From: Bradyrhizobium manausense
Lineage (GTDB): Bacteria; Pseudomonadota; Alphaproteobacteria; Rhizobiales; Xanthobacteraceae
Assembly (NCBI RefSeq): GCF_018130615.1
Contig: NZ_JAFCKB010000001.1
Coordinates: 682,001-746,000 of the forward strand
Direction: 5' to 3'
Length of the DNA stretch: 64,000 bases
Position 1 is the first letter of the stretch; the number at the start of each line of letters is the position of its first letter. The notes below the pieces were generated by a model that saw only the letters and a list, made by a program, of their open reading frames with translations, did not search any database and was not told where the DNA came from. This document shows, one piece after another, positions 17,180 to 25,455 of the stretch. Position numbers and translations under genes: made by a program.

Positions 17180-17923
17180 TCAATGTCCGAGATAGGCTTC
17201 GATCACGGCGGGGTTCTTGCGCACCTCGTCCGGCCGGCCCATCGCCAGCACCTTGCCTTCCGCCATCACCATCACGCGTGAGCACAGCGACATCACGAAC
17301 TCCATGTTGTGCTCGATCACGACGAAGGTCGCGTTCTTCTCGCGGTTGATCGCGACCAGCCGCTCCTTGAGGTCAGACAGCATCGTCGGGTTGACGCCGC
17401 CGGCGGGCTCGTCGAGCAGCACCAGTCGCGGCCCGCCCATGAAGGCCATGGCGGCATCGAGCAGCTTTTGCTGTCCGTAGGAGAGGCCGCCGGCGGGCTC
17501 GGCTGCGAGGTGGTCGAGCTTGAAAAAACCGATCATCTGGTTGGCCGCGTCGGTCAGTCCGGCATCGGAGCGGCCGACCAGGCGCGAGGCCATGTTGCCC
17601 TGATGCTCCTGGCCGGCGAGGATCAGGTTCTCGCGCACCGAGAGTTTTGGAAACACCTGCAAGAGTTGGAAAGTACGGCTGACGCCGAGCTTGTTGAGCT
17701 CGGAGGGGCGCAAGCCGGTGACGACCTTGCCGTCGAGCTTGACCTCGCCGCCTGACGGCGTGAGCTGGCCGAGGATGCAGTTGAACAGGGTCGACTTGCC
17801 GCAGCCGTTCGGGCCGATCAGGCCGAGGATCTCGCCCTCGTGGACGTCGAACGAGACGCCGTCGACGGCGCTGATGCCGCCAAAGTTCTTCTTGATATTT
17901 GTGACTTCGAGCACCGCACTCAT
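17180..17923 (-). CDS. livG: ABC transporter ATP-binding protein, LivG type
   Basis: 247 residues. Walker A GPNGCGKST, signature GGLSYGQQKLLDAAMA, Walker B LVLLDEPAGGVNP and the LivG-typical SRTFQLLQVFPKLSV. ATG at 17923 overlaps the livM stop (ATGA), which fixes the start; the longer open frame upstream is only antisense-phase readthrough of livM. Works with LivF as the ATPase pair. Confidence 0.93.
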   Translation of the reverse strand: MSAVLEVTNIKKNFGGISAVDGVSFDVHEGEILGLIGPNGCGKSTLFNCILGQLTPSGGEVKLDGKVVTGLRPSELNKLGVSRTFQLLQVFPKLSVRENLILAGQEHQGNMASRLVGRSDAGLTDAANQMIGFFKLDHLAAEPAGGLSYGQQKLLDAAMAFMGGPRLVLLDEPAGGVNPTMLSDLKERLVAINREKNATFVVIEHNMEFVMSLCSRVMVMAEGKVLAMGRPDEVRKNPAVIEAYLGH

Positions 17924-18918
17924 TGCGCCGTCTCCAGGCGGGACTTGGCAACGGCGCGCAGCGCTGAGGCTGCCTTGGTGCGCCGTGCGGCCATGTAGCG
18001 GTCGAGAATTCCCAGGATGCCGGTCGGCGACCAGATCAGCAATGCCATCACCGCGATCGCATAGAGCATCAGATAATAGCCCTCCGTGAAGCGCAGCCAT
18101 TCCGGCAGCAGCACCGCGATCATCGCTCCCAGGAACGGGCCGAAATAGAAGCCGGCGCCGCCGACGATCACCATCATCAGGAGGTCGAGTGAGAGCGACA
18201 GGTTGAAGGGAACGGGGTCGATATATTGCGTCAGCGGCGCATAGAGCGCGCCGGCCACGCCGCCGAGCGCCGAGCCGATCGCAAAGGCCATCAGCGTGTA
18301 GCGGCGGGTGTCGATGCCGAGTGACTGCGCACGCAGCGGATTCTCGCGCAGCGCCATGAAGGCGCGTCCCCAAGGCGATCGGATCAGCCACCACACCGCG
18401 ACCGAGACGATCGCGAGCGATCCGAGGCAGACATAATAGAATGGCAGCGGCTTGTTGGTCGCGATGCCGAAGACGTGCGGCCGCGGAATGTTGGAGATGC
18501 CGTAGATGCCGCCCGTGAGCCAGCTCTCGTTGCGGAACACCAAAAAGGCCAGCGTCGAGAACGCCAGCGTGACGAAGGCAAGGTAATGATGCTGCACGCG
18601 CAGCGCGGGATAGCCGAGCACCCAGCCGACTGCGAAGCTGAGCACGATCGCAGCCGCAATCGCTGCCGGCAGCGGCCAGCCATGCGTCGTCATGATCGCC
18701 GCCGCATAGGCGCCGATGCCGACGAACGCGCCCTGCGCCAGCGAGACCTGTCCGGCATAGCCGAGCGTGAGGTTGAGCCCCATCGCGGCAATCGTCATCA
18801 CCGCCCACTGGCTCAGGATGAACAGGCCGTAGCGGTTGAAGTTCATGGGGACGACGATCAGGCCGGCAATGACGATGAGGCCGAGCGCGATCTTCAGGGG
18901 TTTGGCGAAGCCGCTCAT
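17920..18918 (-). CDS. livM: ABC transporter permease, LivM type
   Basis: 332 residues, about nine to ten membrane segments. LivM hallmarks include LNLTLGYAGQVSLAQGAFVGIGAYAAA near residue 50 and the cytoplasmic coupling loop RENPLRAQSLGIDTRRYTLMAF. The stretch GGAGFYFGPFLGAMI near 240 is the family's conserved loop. Overlaps livH and livG by four bases on either side, so the transporter genes are translationally coupled. Confidence 0.92.
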   Translation of the reverse strand: MSGFAKPLKIALGLIVIAGLIVVPMNFNRYGLFILSQWAVMTIAAMGLNLTLGYAGQVSLAQGAFVGIGAYAAAIMTTHGWPLPAAIAAAIVLSFAVGWVLGYPALRVQHHYLAFVTLAFSTLAFLVFRNESWLTGGIYGISNIPRPHVFGIATNKPLPFYYVCLGSLAIVSVAVWWLIRSPWGRAFMALRENPLRAQSLGIDTRRYTLMAFAIGSALGGVAGALYAPLTQYIDPVPFNLSLSLDLLMMVIVGGAGFYFGPFLGAMIAVLLPEWLRFTEGYYLMLYAIAVMALLIWSPTGILGILDRYMAARRTKAASALRAVAKSRLETAQ

Positions 18919-19790
18919 ACCGTGCGCTCCTCGGCGCGGCCGAGCAGTCCTTGCGGCCGGAACAGGATGACGACGATCAGGAAGATCAGCGGCACCGCGG
19001 CGCGATACTGCGTCGAGACATAGGAGGCCGCGAGATTGTCCAGCACGCCGATCAGAAGGCCGCCGGCGATCGCGCCGCGGACCTGGTTGAAGCCGCCGAC
19101 GATCGCCGCGATGAAGGCCGCCTGGCCAAGCACCTCGCCGGAGGAGAATTTTGCCAGATAGATCGGCGTGATCAGCAGCGAAGCCAGCGCGACCAGGAAG
19201 GCGTTGATCAGGAAGGTGAGCAGGATCATGCGCTCGACGGGCACGCCGATGATGCGCGCCACCGTCGGGTTCTGGGCTGCCGCCTGCATCTGGTGGCCGA
19301 GTGAAGTGCGGTTCAGGAGCGTGGTCAGGCCGAATACGGCAAGGATGGCAACGACCAGGACGCCGATGCTTTGCAGCGAGACGGCGTGGCCGAGCACGGA
19401 GATGTCACCGGTCGGCACGATCGACGGGAAGGGCGAAGCCTCTGCGCTGAAGAACTGCTTGACGGCCTCCTTGATGCCGATCGCGAGCGCCATGGTCGCG
19501 ATCGCCAGCGGCAGAACACCATGGCGCATCATCGGGTCGACCAGCAGCATCTTGAAGGCGAGGCCCAGCAGGATCATCGACAGCAGAATGCCGAGGATGA
19601 TCGCGAGCCAGAACGGCGCGCCGACATGCATCGCCGCCAGCATCAGGAATGCCGGCAGCATCACGAACTCGCCTTGCGCGAAATTGATGGTCTGCGAGGT
19701 CTGCCACAGCAACGTGAAGCCGACCGCGACCAGCGCATAGATCGCGCCGGTGGCCAGTCCCGCGACCAGAAGATCGAACAGATTGGACAT
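18915..19790 (-). CDS. livH: ABC transporter permease, LivH type
   Basis: 291 residues from ATG 19790, about eight membrane segments. LivH hallmarks: GLATGAIYALVAVGFTLLW, QTINFAQGEFVMLPAFL, and the coupling region AAQNPTVARIIGVPVERMI. Homologous permeases begin at this MSNLFDLL position; an upstream ATG at 19919 would run through the repeat element between this gene and the binding protein and is rejected. Confidence 0.92.
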   Translation of the reverse strand: MSNLFDLLVAGLATGAIYALVAVGFTLLWQTSQTINFAQGEFVMLPAFLMLAAMHVGAPFWLAIILGILLSMILLGLAFKMLLVDPMMRHGVLPLAIATMALAIGIKEAVKQFFSAEASPFPSIVPTGDISVLGHAVSLQSIGVLVVAILAVFGLTTLLNRTSLGHQMQAAAQNPTVARIIGVPVERMILLTFLINAFLVALASLLITPIYLAKFSSGEVLGQAAFIAAIVGGFNQVRGAIAGGLLIGVLDNLAASYVSTQYRAAVPLIFLIVVILFRPQGLLGRAEERTV

Positions 19791-19805
19791 TTTCCCCTCT
19801 TTCTT

Positions 19806-19909
19806 CTCCCTCTCCCCGCTTGCGGGGAGAGGGTCGGGGTGAGGCTCCCCCTCACCCGGAATTTGCTTTGCAAATTCCGGCCTCTCCCCGCCTGCGAGGA
19901 GAGGCGAAG
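19806..19909. repeat. CCTCTCCCCG palindromic repeat, copy 3, inside an operon
   Basis: Composite of CTCCCTCTCCCCGC-TT-GCGGGGAGAGGG, a GGAATTTGC-TTT-GCAAATTCC hairpin, and a CCTCTCCCCGCC/GGAGAGGCG pair. It separates the binding-protein gene from livH within the same operon, so it is transcribed and may form stable mRNA hairpins that lower permease expression relative to the binding protein. Confidence 0.85.
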
Positions 19910-19915
19910 AACGCC

Positions 19916-21046
19916 TCACTTCATCTTCGGCAGCACCTGCTTCACGACCTGCTTGCCTTCGACGACCTCGACCAGAAAGCTCTGGCGATCGATGTCGCCG
20001 TTCGCATCGAAGGTGACGTCCATCAAAATGCCCGGCTCATCCGCGGCCTTGATCGTCAAGCCGTGGAGCGTGTCGGCGAAGGCTTTGGGATCGACCTTGC
20101 CCATCTTCTCGGTGGTGGCCTTCACCATGTAGACGGCGAGGTAGCCCTTCAGGCCGTTATGGTCGGGGACATAGTTGTACTTCTTCGAGAAGCGGTCGCG
20201 GAAACCCTTGATCAGGTCGACTGGGGCATCCGTGGTGAGACCGACATGGCCGCGGGCGCCGTTGGCGGCGTCGCCGGCGAGCTCGATCACCTTTTGGCCG
20301 ATCAGCGTGGTCTCGCCCATCAGCGGTGCGGTGACGCCCTGGCGCTTCAGCTCCTTCAGGATGCGCGCGCTCTCTTCCTCGTTGAGATAGACGAAGACGG
20401 CGTCGGGATTGGCAGCCTTGATCTTGCCGACGTCGGCGGCGAAATCGGCCTGGCCCGCCTCAGTGGAGAGGTCGGCGACGACCTTGGAGCCGAGCCGCTC
20501 GAGCTCCTTGATGACGACGTCGCGTCCGCCGCGACCGAAATCGTTGTTGACCCAGACCACCGCGACCGACTTCGCCTTCATGTCGTCGTGGATGTACTTT
20601 GCCACCTTCGGCATCGAGGATTGCTGGCCGAACGAGGTGCGGAACAGGAACTTGTTGCCGGCCTGCGTCAGTTCGGCAGCTTCGCCGCCCATGATCTGCG
20701 CGATACCGGCTTCGGCTGCGAGCGGCGCGGTGACCTTCACGGATCCGGAATAGCCGGGCCCGAGCAGCACATAGGGTTCTGCGTCGAGTGCTTTTTGCAC
20801 CTGCGCGCGGGCGACGCCGGGATTGGACTGCGAGTCGGCATGGGTGACTTCAAGCTTGCGGCCGAGCACGCCGCCCTTGGCGTTGATCTCCTCGATCGCG
20901 AGATCGATGCCGTTCTTCCAGTTGGTGCCGACGGTGGCGCCGCCGCCAGAGAGCTCGGCGACGTCGGCGAGCTTGATCGCCTGTGCGAAGGCGCCCGTCG
21001 TCGTGATTGCAGTGAGCAGCGCGCCCACCAGTAGCGTTGATTTCAT
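19916..21046 (-). CDS. periplasmic ABC substrate-binding protein of the shikimate/quinate-type operon
   Basis: 376 residues from ATG 21046, with a signal peptide ending TGAFAQA near residue 20 and a Peripla_BP_6 fold (IKLADVAELSGGGATVGTNW, EVTHADSQSNPGVARAQVQ, VAVVWVNNDFGRGGRDVV). A GGAGGAGAGGA ribosome-binding site precedes the ATG. Encoded between the aroE-like gene and the four permease/ATPase genes, so this operon carries a complete uptake system. A hydroaromatic acid such as shikimate or quinate is the inferred ligand. Confidence 0.88.
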   Translation of the reverse strand: MKSTLLVGALLTAITTTGAFAQAIKLADVAELSGGGATVGTNWKNGIDLAIEEINAKGGVLGRKLEVTHADSQSNPGVARAQVQKALDAEPYVLLGPGYSGSVKVTAPLAAEAGIAQIMGGEAAELTQAGNKFLFRTSFGQQSSMPKVAKYIHDDMKAKSVAVVWVNNDFGRGGRDVVIKELERLGSKVVADLSTEAGQADFAADVGKIKAANPDAVFVYLNEEESARILKELKRQGVTAPLMGETTLIGQKVIELAGDAANGARGHVGLTTDAPVDLIKGFRDRFSKKYNYVPDHNGLKGYLAVYMVKATTEKMGKVDPKAFADTLHGLTIKAADEPGILMDVTFDANGDIDRQSFLVEVVEGKQVVKQVLPKMK

Positions 21047-21101
21047 CGTCCTCTCCTCCCGTTTCAATTTTGCAAGCGGCCTTGTGTCCGGCCGCTTCGC
21101 C

Positions 21102-21977
21102 TCAAGCTGCCTGATAGGCGGCGCTGCGCGCAGCCATCACGGCGTCAAAAGCCTCTCCCATGACTTCGGTCGACGGGGCAAGGCCGGTGAACAATTCGAA
21201 GGCGTCGGCGGCTTGGTAGATTGCAAGCTCCCGGCCGGTCATGACGCGCGCGCCCTTCTCTTGCGCTGCGGCAAGGAGCGGCGTGATCAGCGGCGAATAG
21301 ACGGCATCCGCGACCCACAGGTCTGCACGAAGCAGCGCCGGCGGCACCGGCGTGTTGCGGTTCGGCAGCATGCCGACCGGCGTGCCGTTGACGAGGCCGG
21401 TGGCGCCATCCAGCGCGCTCTCGACGCTGGTTACGACTCTTGCGCCTGTGGCGTTCAGGAGCGAGGCAAGCCTTTCGGCCCGCGCCGGCTCACTGTCGAA
21501 GATGCGGATGTCGGAAACTTTTCGGTCCGCCAGGGCAAAGGCGATCGCCTTGCCGACGCCGCCGGCGCCGATCACCGCCACCGCGTTGCCTGATGGCGTC
21601 AGCAGCGGTGATACCGCACGGGCAAAGCCCGTGGTGTCGGTATTGTGGCCGATCAGCCGGCCGTCCTTCACGACCACGGTGTTGACCGCGCCCATGGCGG
21701 CCGCGCCCGGCGCCAGCGCGTCGAGCAGCGGTACCACCGCCTCCTTGTAGGGAAAGGTGACGTTGACACCGGCAAAGCCGAGCCGCCGCACGCCTTCGAG
21801 CATCATCCTCAGCCCGGTCGCATCGGCGCCGGCGACCTCGATGAGCTGATAATGGCCGCGCAGTCCGAGAGCCTCGGCGGCGCGCTCGTGCATGGCGGGA
21901 GAGGCGGAATGAGCGATCGGCGCACCGATCAGGCCGGTCAGGAGCTTTTTGGGGGCAGCGGGGGCGCGGCTAGACAT
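21102..21977 (-). CDS. shikimate/quinate dehydrogenase (AroE family)
   Basis: 291 residues. Substrate motif HSASPAMHERA, catalytic-Lys motif GVNVTFPYKEAVVPLL, NTDTTGFARA, and the Rossmann loop AVIGAGGVGKAIAFAL are all intact. AroE normally reduces 3-dehydroshikimate during aromatic biosynthesis. Here the gene opens an operon with an uptake system and 3-dehydroshikimate dehydratase, so it probably works in the oxidative direction on shikimate (and perhaps quinate). A separate biosynthetic aroE should exist elsewhere in the genome if that is right. Sequence alone does not settle the cofactor. Confidence 0.85.
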   Translation of the reverse strand: MSSRAPAAPKKLLTGLIGAPIAHSASPAMHERAAEALGLRGHYQLIEVAGADATGLRMMLEGVRRLGFAGVNVTFPYKEAVVPLLDALAPGAAAMGAVNTVVVKDGRLIGHNTDTTGFARAVSPLLTPSGNAVAVIGAGGVGKAIAFALADRKVSDIRIFDSEPARAERLASLLNATGARVVTSVESALDGATGLVNGTPVGMLPNRNTPVPPALLRADLWVADAVYSPLITPLLAAAQEKGARVMTGRELAIYQAADAFELFTGLAPSTEVMGEAFDAVMAARSAAYQAA

Positions 21978-22110
21978 GATCCACTATCGTCTCTTGATAG
22001 GCTTTTGGGGCGCGTTGATGTCCGGCCATTAGCGGAGAAATCCGCGCAATTCCAAGAGGGACGATAGTCATTCCCCTGCCTAACACAATTACTCATTTAT
22101 CCGACAAACC

Positions 22111-22123
22111 TAACATTATGTTA
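22111..22123. promoter_or_regulatory. possible LysR-type operator (T-N11-A palindrome)
   Basis: TAACAT-T-ATGTTA, a T-N11-A sequence with perfect 6-base arms, overlaps the stop codon of the lysR gene and lies about 135 bp upstream of the aroE-like gene. The AT-rich 60 bases around it contrast with the GC-rich surroundings, as expected for a promoter region. No binding evidence. Confidence 0.35.
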
Positions 22124-23059
22124 TTTCCTCCGTCCGCGCGCTGCGGCGGCCTTGCCGGGGCCGCGGGACGGTTCGACCGCGCGCATCTCGGCGCGCAGGG
22201 CCTCGATGAAATGCTCGACATGGAGCGACAGCGGCGCGCCGCGCTTGACCGCGATGTAGGTGTCGAACCGGGTCGGTTCGGTGATCTTGATCAGCTCGAT
22301 CCCGGGATAGCCGCCATGGGCGACCGTGAACTGGTCGATGATGGCGATGCCGAGCCCGGCCTTCACCAGCGCGCAGACCGTGGTGCCGAAGCGCGCGCGG
22401 ATGGTGATGTTGTACTCCAGCCGGTTGCGCGCAAAAATCTCGGCCATGATCCGGCCATAGGGGTCGTTGGGATCGATGCCGATCAGCGGGTAGCGGGTGA
22501 TCTCGGCGGCCGAGACCTGCTTGCGCCCGGCGAGCTCGTGGCCCGGCGGCACGATGCAATAGAGCTCGCCAGAGGCGAGCGGCATGAAGTCGAGCCCGGA
22601 GTGCTCGAGCCGGTAGCTCATCGCCACGCACTCGCCGCGGCCGAGCATCAGATAGTCGATCGCTTCCTCGAGCTTGAGGATGTTGATGTCGATGCCGAGA
22701 TCGGGATAGCGGCGGCGGACCCGCTCGATCGCGCGCGGCACCATCACCTGCGAGATGCTGGGCACCGAGCCGATGCGCAGCTCCGACAATCCGCCGCGGC
22801 CGATCTTGGAGATGATCTCGGAGAGATCGTCGACCTTCTTGTAGACGCCGTTGATCTGCTCGAAAATGTTCTCGGCTTCCGGCGTCGGGAAGTAGCGGCC
22901 GTTCTGGCGCTGGAAGAAGCGGATGCCGAGCGAGCGCTCGGTGTATTTGACAAGCCGGCTGATCCCCGGTGCCGATACGTTCAACAGCTTTGCCGCGCCG
23001 CCAATGGTGCCCGTCACCATCACGGCACGGATCACTTCAACCTGGCGCAGGGTCATCAT
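22121..23059 (-). CDS. LysR-family transcriptional regulator
   Basis: 312 residues. N-terminal HTH (MTLRQVEVIRAVMVTGTIGGAAKLLNVSAPGISRLVKYTE region, about 3-60) followed by a type 2 periplasmic-binding effector domain from about 90. Transcribed in the same direction as, and directly upstream of, the aroE-ABC-quiC operon, so it is the likely activator of hydroaromatic uptake and catabolism. The C terminus ends in a basic tail (RGPGKAAAARGRRK). Effector unknown. Confidence 0.88.
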   Translation of the reverse strand: MMTLRQVEVIRAVMVTGTIGGAAKLLNVSAPGISRLVKYTERSLGIRFFQRQNGRYFPTPEAENIFEQINGVYKKVDDLSEIISKIGRGGLSELRIGSVPSISQVMVPRAIERVRRRYPDLGIDINILKLEEAIDYLMLGRGECVAMSYRLEHSGLDFMPLASGELYCIVPPGHELAGRKQVSAAEITRYPLIGIDPNDPYGRIMAEIFARNRLEYNITIRARFGTTVCALVKAGLGIAIIDQFTVAHGGYPGIELIKITEPTRFDTYIAVKRGAPLSLHVEHFIEALRAEMRAVEPSRGPGKAAAARGRRK

Positions 23060-23265
23060 GGTCTTGGCATCCGAAAGACGATCGTGGCGGCGATCATCTC
23101 ACGACAACCGTGATGTCATCCAGCGGCAAGTGGGCTCTGATCGAAGTGGGAAAGGATGGGCAACGTCGCAGTCAGATTGTTTCAACCAAGGTCAGCGCGC
23201 TCAAAACGAAGGGCATCGTTGCACAATCGGCTGCATCGGGGGGGTATCCGCTGCGACCTGCGCGG

Positions 23266-23442
23266 CTAGCCCGCGGGTTTTTCCGGCGAGACGCTGTCGA
23301 CGAGCTTCGGGCGTTCGCTTTGCAGCACGTCGCGCGCGAACTCGATGATCTTCTGCTTGTTTGCCGTATCGCGGACGGCGAAAAACACGCGGTTCAATTC
23401 CAGGCCAAGCACGCTGTTGAGCGCGATGTTCTCATCTTCCAT
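23266..23442 (-). CDS. small conserved-looking protein, 58 residues, divergent from bjaR
   Basis: Begins MEDENIALNSVLGLELN and ends VSPEKPAG; the central part (VRDTANKQKIIEFARDVLQSERPKLV) should form an amphipathic helix. Codon usage is like neighbouring genes with strong third-position GC. It lies 169 bp from, and points away from, the bjaR start. I do not recognise a domain. Only a weak GGGAAAA precedes the ATG. The 200 bp between it and lysR (23060-23265) show nothing else. Confidence 0.6.
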   Translation of the reverse strand: MEDENIALNSVLGLELNRVFFAVRDTANKQKIIEFARDVLQSERPKLVDSVSPEKPAG

Positions 23443-23610
23443 CGTGGTTTTCCCGCTCTAGAAGCGTTGGGTGTAACTGGGCGTCACTTCCTCCACAAGT
23501 AGATTAAATCTTCGGTGCGAGTGCCACACCGGGAAATTACGGATGCAGTGAATTGAGGCGGCCGCCCAAGACGTGCTATATCGAGCGGCGAGGAGGCAGG
23601 AAACGCACCA

Positions 23611-24339
23611 ATGTCCGCCGTGGATTATGGCCGCGAAGCGCTGGACTTCATCGAAGGGCTGGGAGCCTATGACAGGGTTCCGGATGCGATGGATGCGCTC
23701 GCCATCACCTTTGGCCGCTATGGCTTCGAGCACATCATCGTCACCGGATTGCCGAATCCCGATCAGCGCTTTTCCCAGATGGTGCTGGCCAAGAAATGGC
23801 CGGCCGAATGGTTCAGCCTCTATACCGAAAAGAGCTACGATCGCGTCGATCCCGTGATTCGGAAGTGCCGCCAGACGGTCAATCCGTTCGAATGGTCGGA
23901 AGCGCCCTATGACGCGGAGTTCGAGCCGGGTGCGGTGGAGGTGATGCGGCGCGCTGTCGATTTCCGCATGTCGCGCGGCTTTGTCGTGCCGATCCACGGC
24001 TTGACCGGGTATGAGGCCGGTGTCTCGCTCGGCGGCGTTCATCTCGATCTCAACGTCCGCAGCAAGCCGGCCCTGCATCTGATCGCGATGTACGGCTTCG
24101 ATCACATTCGTCGTTTGCTTGCACCGTCGCCGCATCCGTCGGCACGCTTGACCCCGCGCGAGCGCGAGGTGATCGCCTGGGCGTCGCAGGGCAAGTCGGC
24201 CTGGGAAATCGGCGAGATTCTGAACATCACGCAGCGCACCGCGGAAGAGCATCTTGCAACCGCTGCGCGCAAGCTCGGCGCCGTCAACCGGACGCATGCG
24301 GTCGCGATCGCGATCCGCCAAAGAATCATCAATCCCTGA
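23611..24339 (+). CDS. bjaR: LuxR-family acyl-homoserine-lactone receptor (BjaR type)
   Basis: 242 residues. The autoinducer-binding domain (about 15-165) has the family's conserved Trp67, Tyr71, Asp80 and Trp95 with the same spacing as in TraR. The LuxR helix-turn-helix is at about 178-236 (LTPREREVIAWASQGKSAWE, then TQRTAEEHLATAARKLGAVNR). AGGAGG lies upstream of ATG 23611. With the adjacent synthase it forms a complete quorum-sensing pair that resembles Bradyrhizobium BjaR1/Rhodopseudomonas RpaR; the signal is expected to be a CoA-derived short-branched or aryl homoserine lactone. Confidence 0.92.
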   Translation: MSAVDYGREALDFIEGLGAYDRVPDAMDALAITFGRYGFEHIIVTGLPNPDQRFSQMVLAKKWPAEWFSLYTEKSYDRVDPVIRKCRQTVNPFEWSEAPYDAEFEPGAVEVMRRAVDFRMSRGFVVPIHGLTGYEAGVSLGGVHLDLNVRSKPALHLIAMYGFDHIRRLLAPSPHPSARLTPREREVIAWASQGKSAWEIGEILNITQRTAEEHLATAARKLGAVNRTHAVAIAIRQRIINP

Positions 24340-24348
24340 AATCGTCGC

Positions 24349-24370
24349 CTACTGGGAAATTTCCCAATAG
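24349..24370. promoter_or_regulatory. lux box upstream of bjaI
   Basis: 22-base inverted repeat with core GGGAAATTTCCC and half-sites CTACTGGGAAA / TTTCCCAATAG; ten of eleven base pairs match. Its centre is about 65 bases upstream of the bjaI ATG, so a transcription start roughly 42 bases downstream of the centre would leave a short leader of about 23 bases, the usual class II activation geometry. Likely bound by the upstream LuxR protein. Confidence 0.8.
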
Positions 24371-24424
24371 TCGATTTGGCCTTTTTCGCTGAGGCTGCCC
24401 CCATTTCAAACTATGGGGGAGTTC

Positions 24425-25084
24425 ATGATTCATGTGATTTCTGCCGTCAACCGGCACCTCTACGAGGATGTCCTCGAGCAGCATTTCCGGGTACGTCACG
24501 AGATTTTCGTCGAAGAGCGGAAATGGGAGGGGCTGCGCAAGCCCGACAGCCGCGAGATCGATGCCTACGACAATGAGGACGCGATCTATTTGCTGGCCCT
24601 CGAGAACCGCCGCGTGCTCGGTGGCTCGCGCCTGTATCCGACCACCAAGCCGACCATGATGAGCGACGTGTTCCCCCATCTCGCCGCGGTGCGTGGCTGT
24701 CCGGTAGACCCGCAGGTCTGGGAGTGGTCGCGCTTCTTCGTGACGCGCGAGCGCCGTGATGGCGCGTTCAATCTGCAACTGATGGCGGCGGCGCAGGAGT
24801 TCTGCCTCGATCAGGGCATCGAGCGGCTTTGCCTTGTCATGGAGACATGGTGGCTGCCCCGTTTTCAAGACATCGGCTTTGTCGTCACGCCGCTGGGATT
24901 GCCGGCCTTGATCGAGGACTCCTGGACCATGGCCGCGACCATCGAGGTCCGCCAGGAATCGCTGAACATCGTGCGCGACCGTATCGGGATGAAGAACGTC
25001 GTCCATCAGGACGGACCCCGTCTCGATTGCCTCGCCCGTGCCAACCTCTGCGGCCGCACAGCCGCGCAACGAAAGAGCGCCTGA
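24425..25084 (+). CDS. bjaI: acyl-homoserine-lactone synthase (BjaI/RpaI class)
   Basis: 219 residues. All LuxI-family invariant residues are visible: Arg24, Phe28, Trp34, Asp46, Asp49, Arg69, Phe83, Glu100 and Arg103. Overall it resembles Bradyrhizobium BjaI (isovaleryl-HSL, made from isovaleryl-CoA) and the aryl-HSL synthases RpaI and BraI. ATG 24425 is preferred over 24413 because homologues start MIH and GGGGGAG stands just before it. Which acyl-CoA is used cannot be read from sequence. Stop overlaps the next gene's start region by one base of spacing. Confidence 0.92.
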   Translation: MIHVISAVNRHLYEDVLEQHFRVRHEIFVEERKWEGLRKPDSREIDAYDNEDAIYLLALENRRVLGGSRLYPTTKPTMMSDVFPHLAAVRGCPVDPQVWEWSRFFVTRERRDGAFNLQLMAAAQEFCLDQGIERLCLVMETWWLPRFQDIGFVVTPLGLPALIEDSWTMAATIEVRQESLNIVRDRIGMKNVVHQDGPRLDCLARANLCGRTAAQRKSA

Positions 25085-25085
25085 A

Positions 25086-25304
25086 ATGTCGAATATGATG
25101 CGGGACAGCCAGATCATGGCGGAAACCAAGGACGAGAATCTCGGCTACATGTCCGACATGGCGCTCGAGCTGGCGCAGATGGCCGAAGATACCGGGCTGG
25201 CAACGCTGGCCTACCTGTTCCGGATGGCGGCGCTGGAGGCCTCGACGGCCAACAGCGAACTCAACGAGCCGGACGATTTTCCCCACCAGGTCACGTCGCA
25301 CTAG
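25086..25304 (+). CDS. 72-residue protein co-transcribed with bjaI
   Basis: ATG follows the bjaI stop by one base (TGAAATG), so translation is coupled. Acidic, predicted all-helical, Met-rich N terminus and a core EMAEDTGLATLAYLFRMAALEA-like helix; no signal peptide or membrane segment. I do not recognise the family. The tight spacing implies a function linked to signal production, or at least control by the same lux box. Confidence 0.7.
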   Translation: MSNMMRDSQIMAETKDENLGYMSDMALELAQMAEDTGLATLAYLFRMAALEASTANSELNEPDDFPHQVTSH

Positions 25305-25334
25305 ACGTCGCCCTTTCATCCGGGCCTCGCGCGC

Positions 25335-25363
25335 ACCCCTCTCCCTGGAAAACGGGGGGAGGG
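25335..25363. repeat. short degenerate copy of the CTCTCC palindromic repeat
   Basis: ACCCCTCTCCC-TGGAAAACG-GGGGGAGGG: an imperfect hairpin just after the 72-residue gene, in a position where it could end the bjaI transcript. Related to the larger copies at 10469 and 41318. Confidence 0.5.
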
Positions 25364-25455
25364 TTATCGTTTGGGTGCGGCAGGCTGCCTCACCCTGTGC
25401 GGAGCCTTTGCCGGGCGGGTTCTGCAGGGACGAATTTACAAGGGTGATTTCGAGC

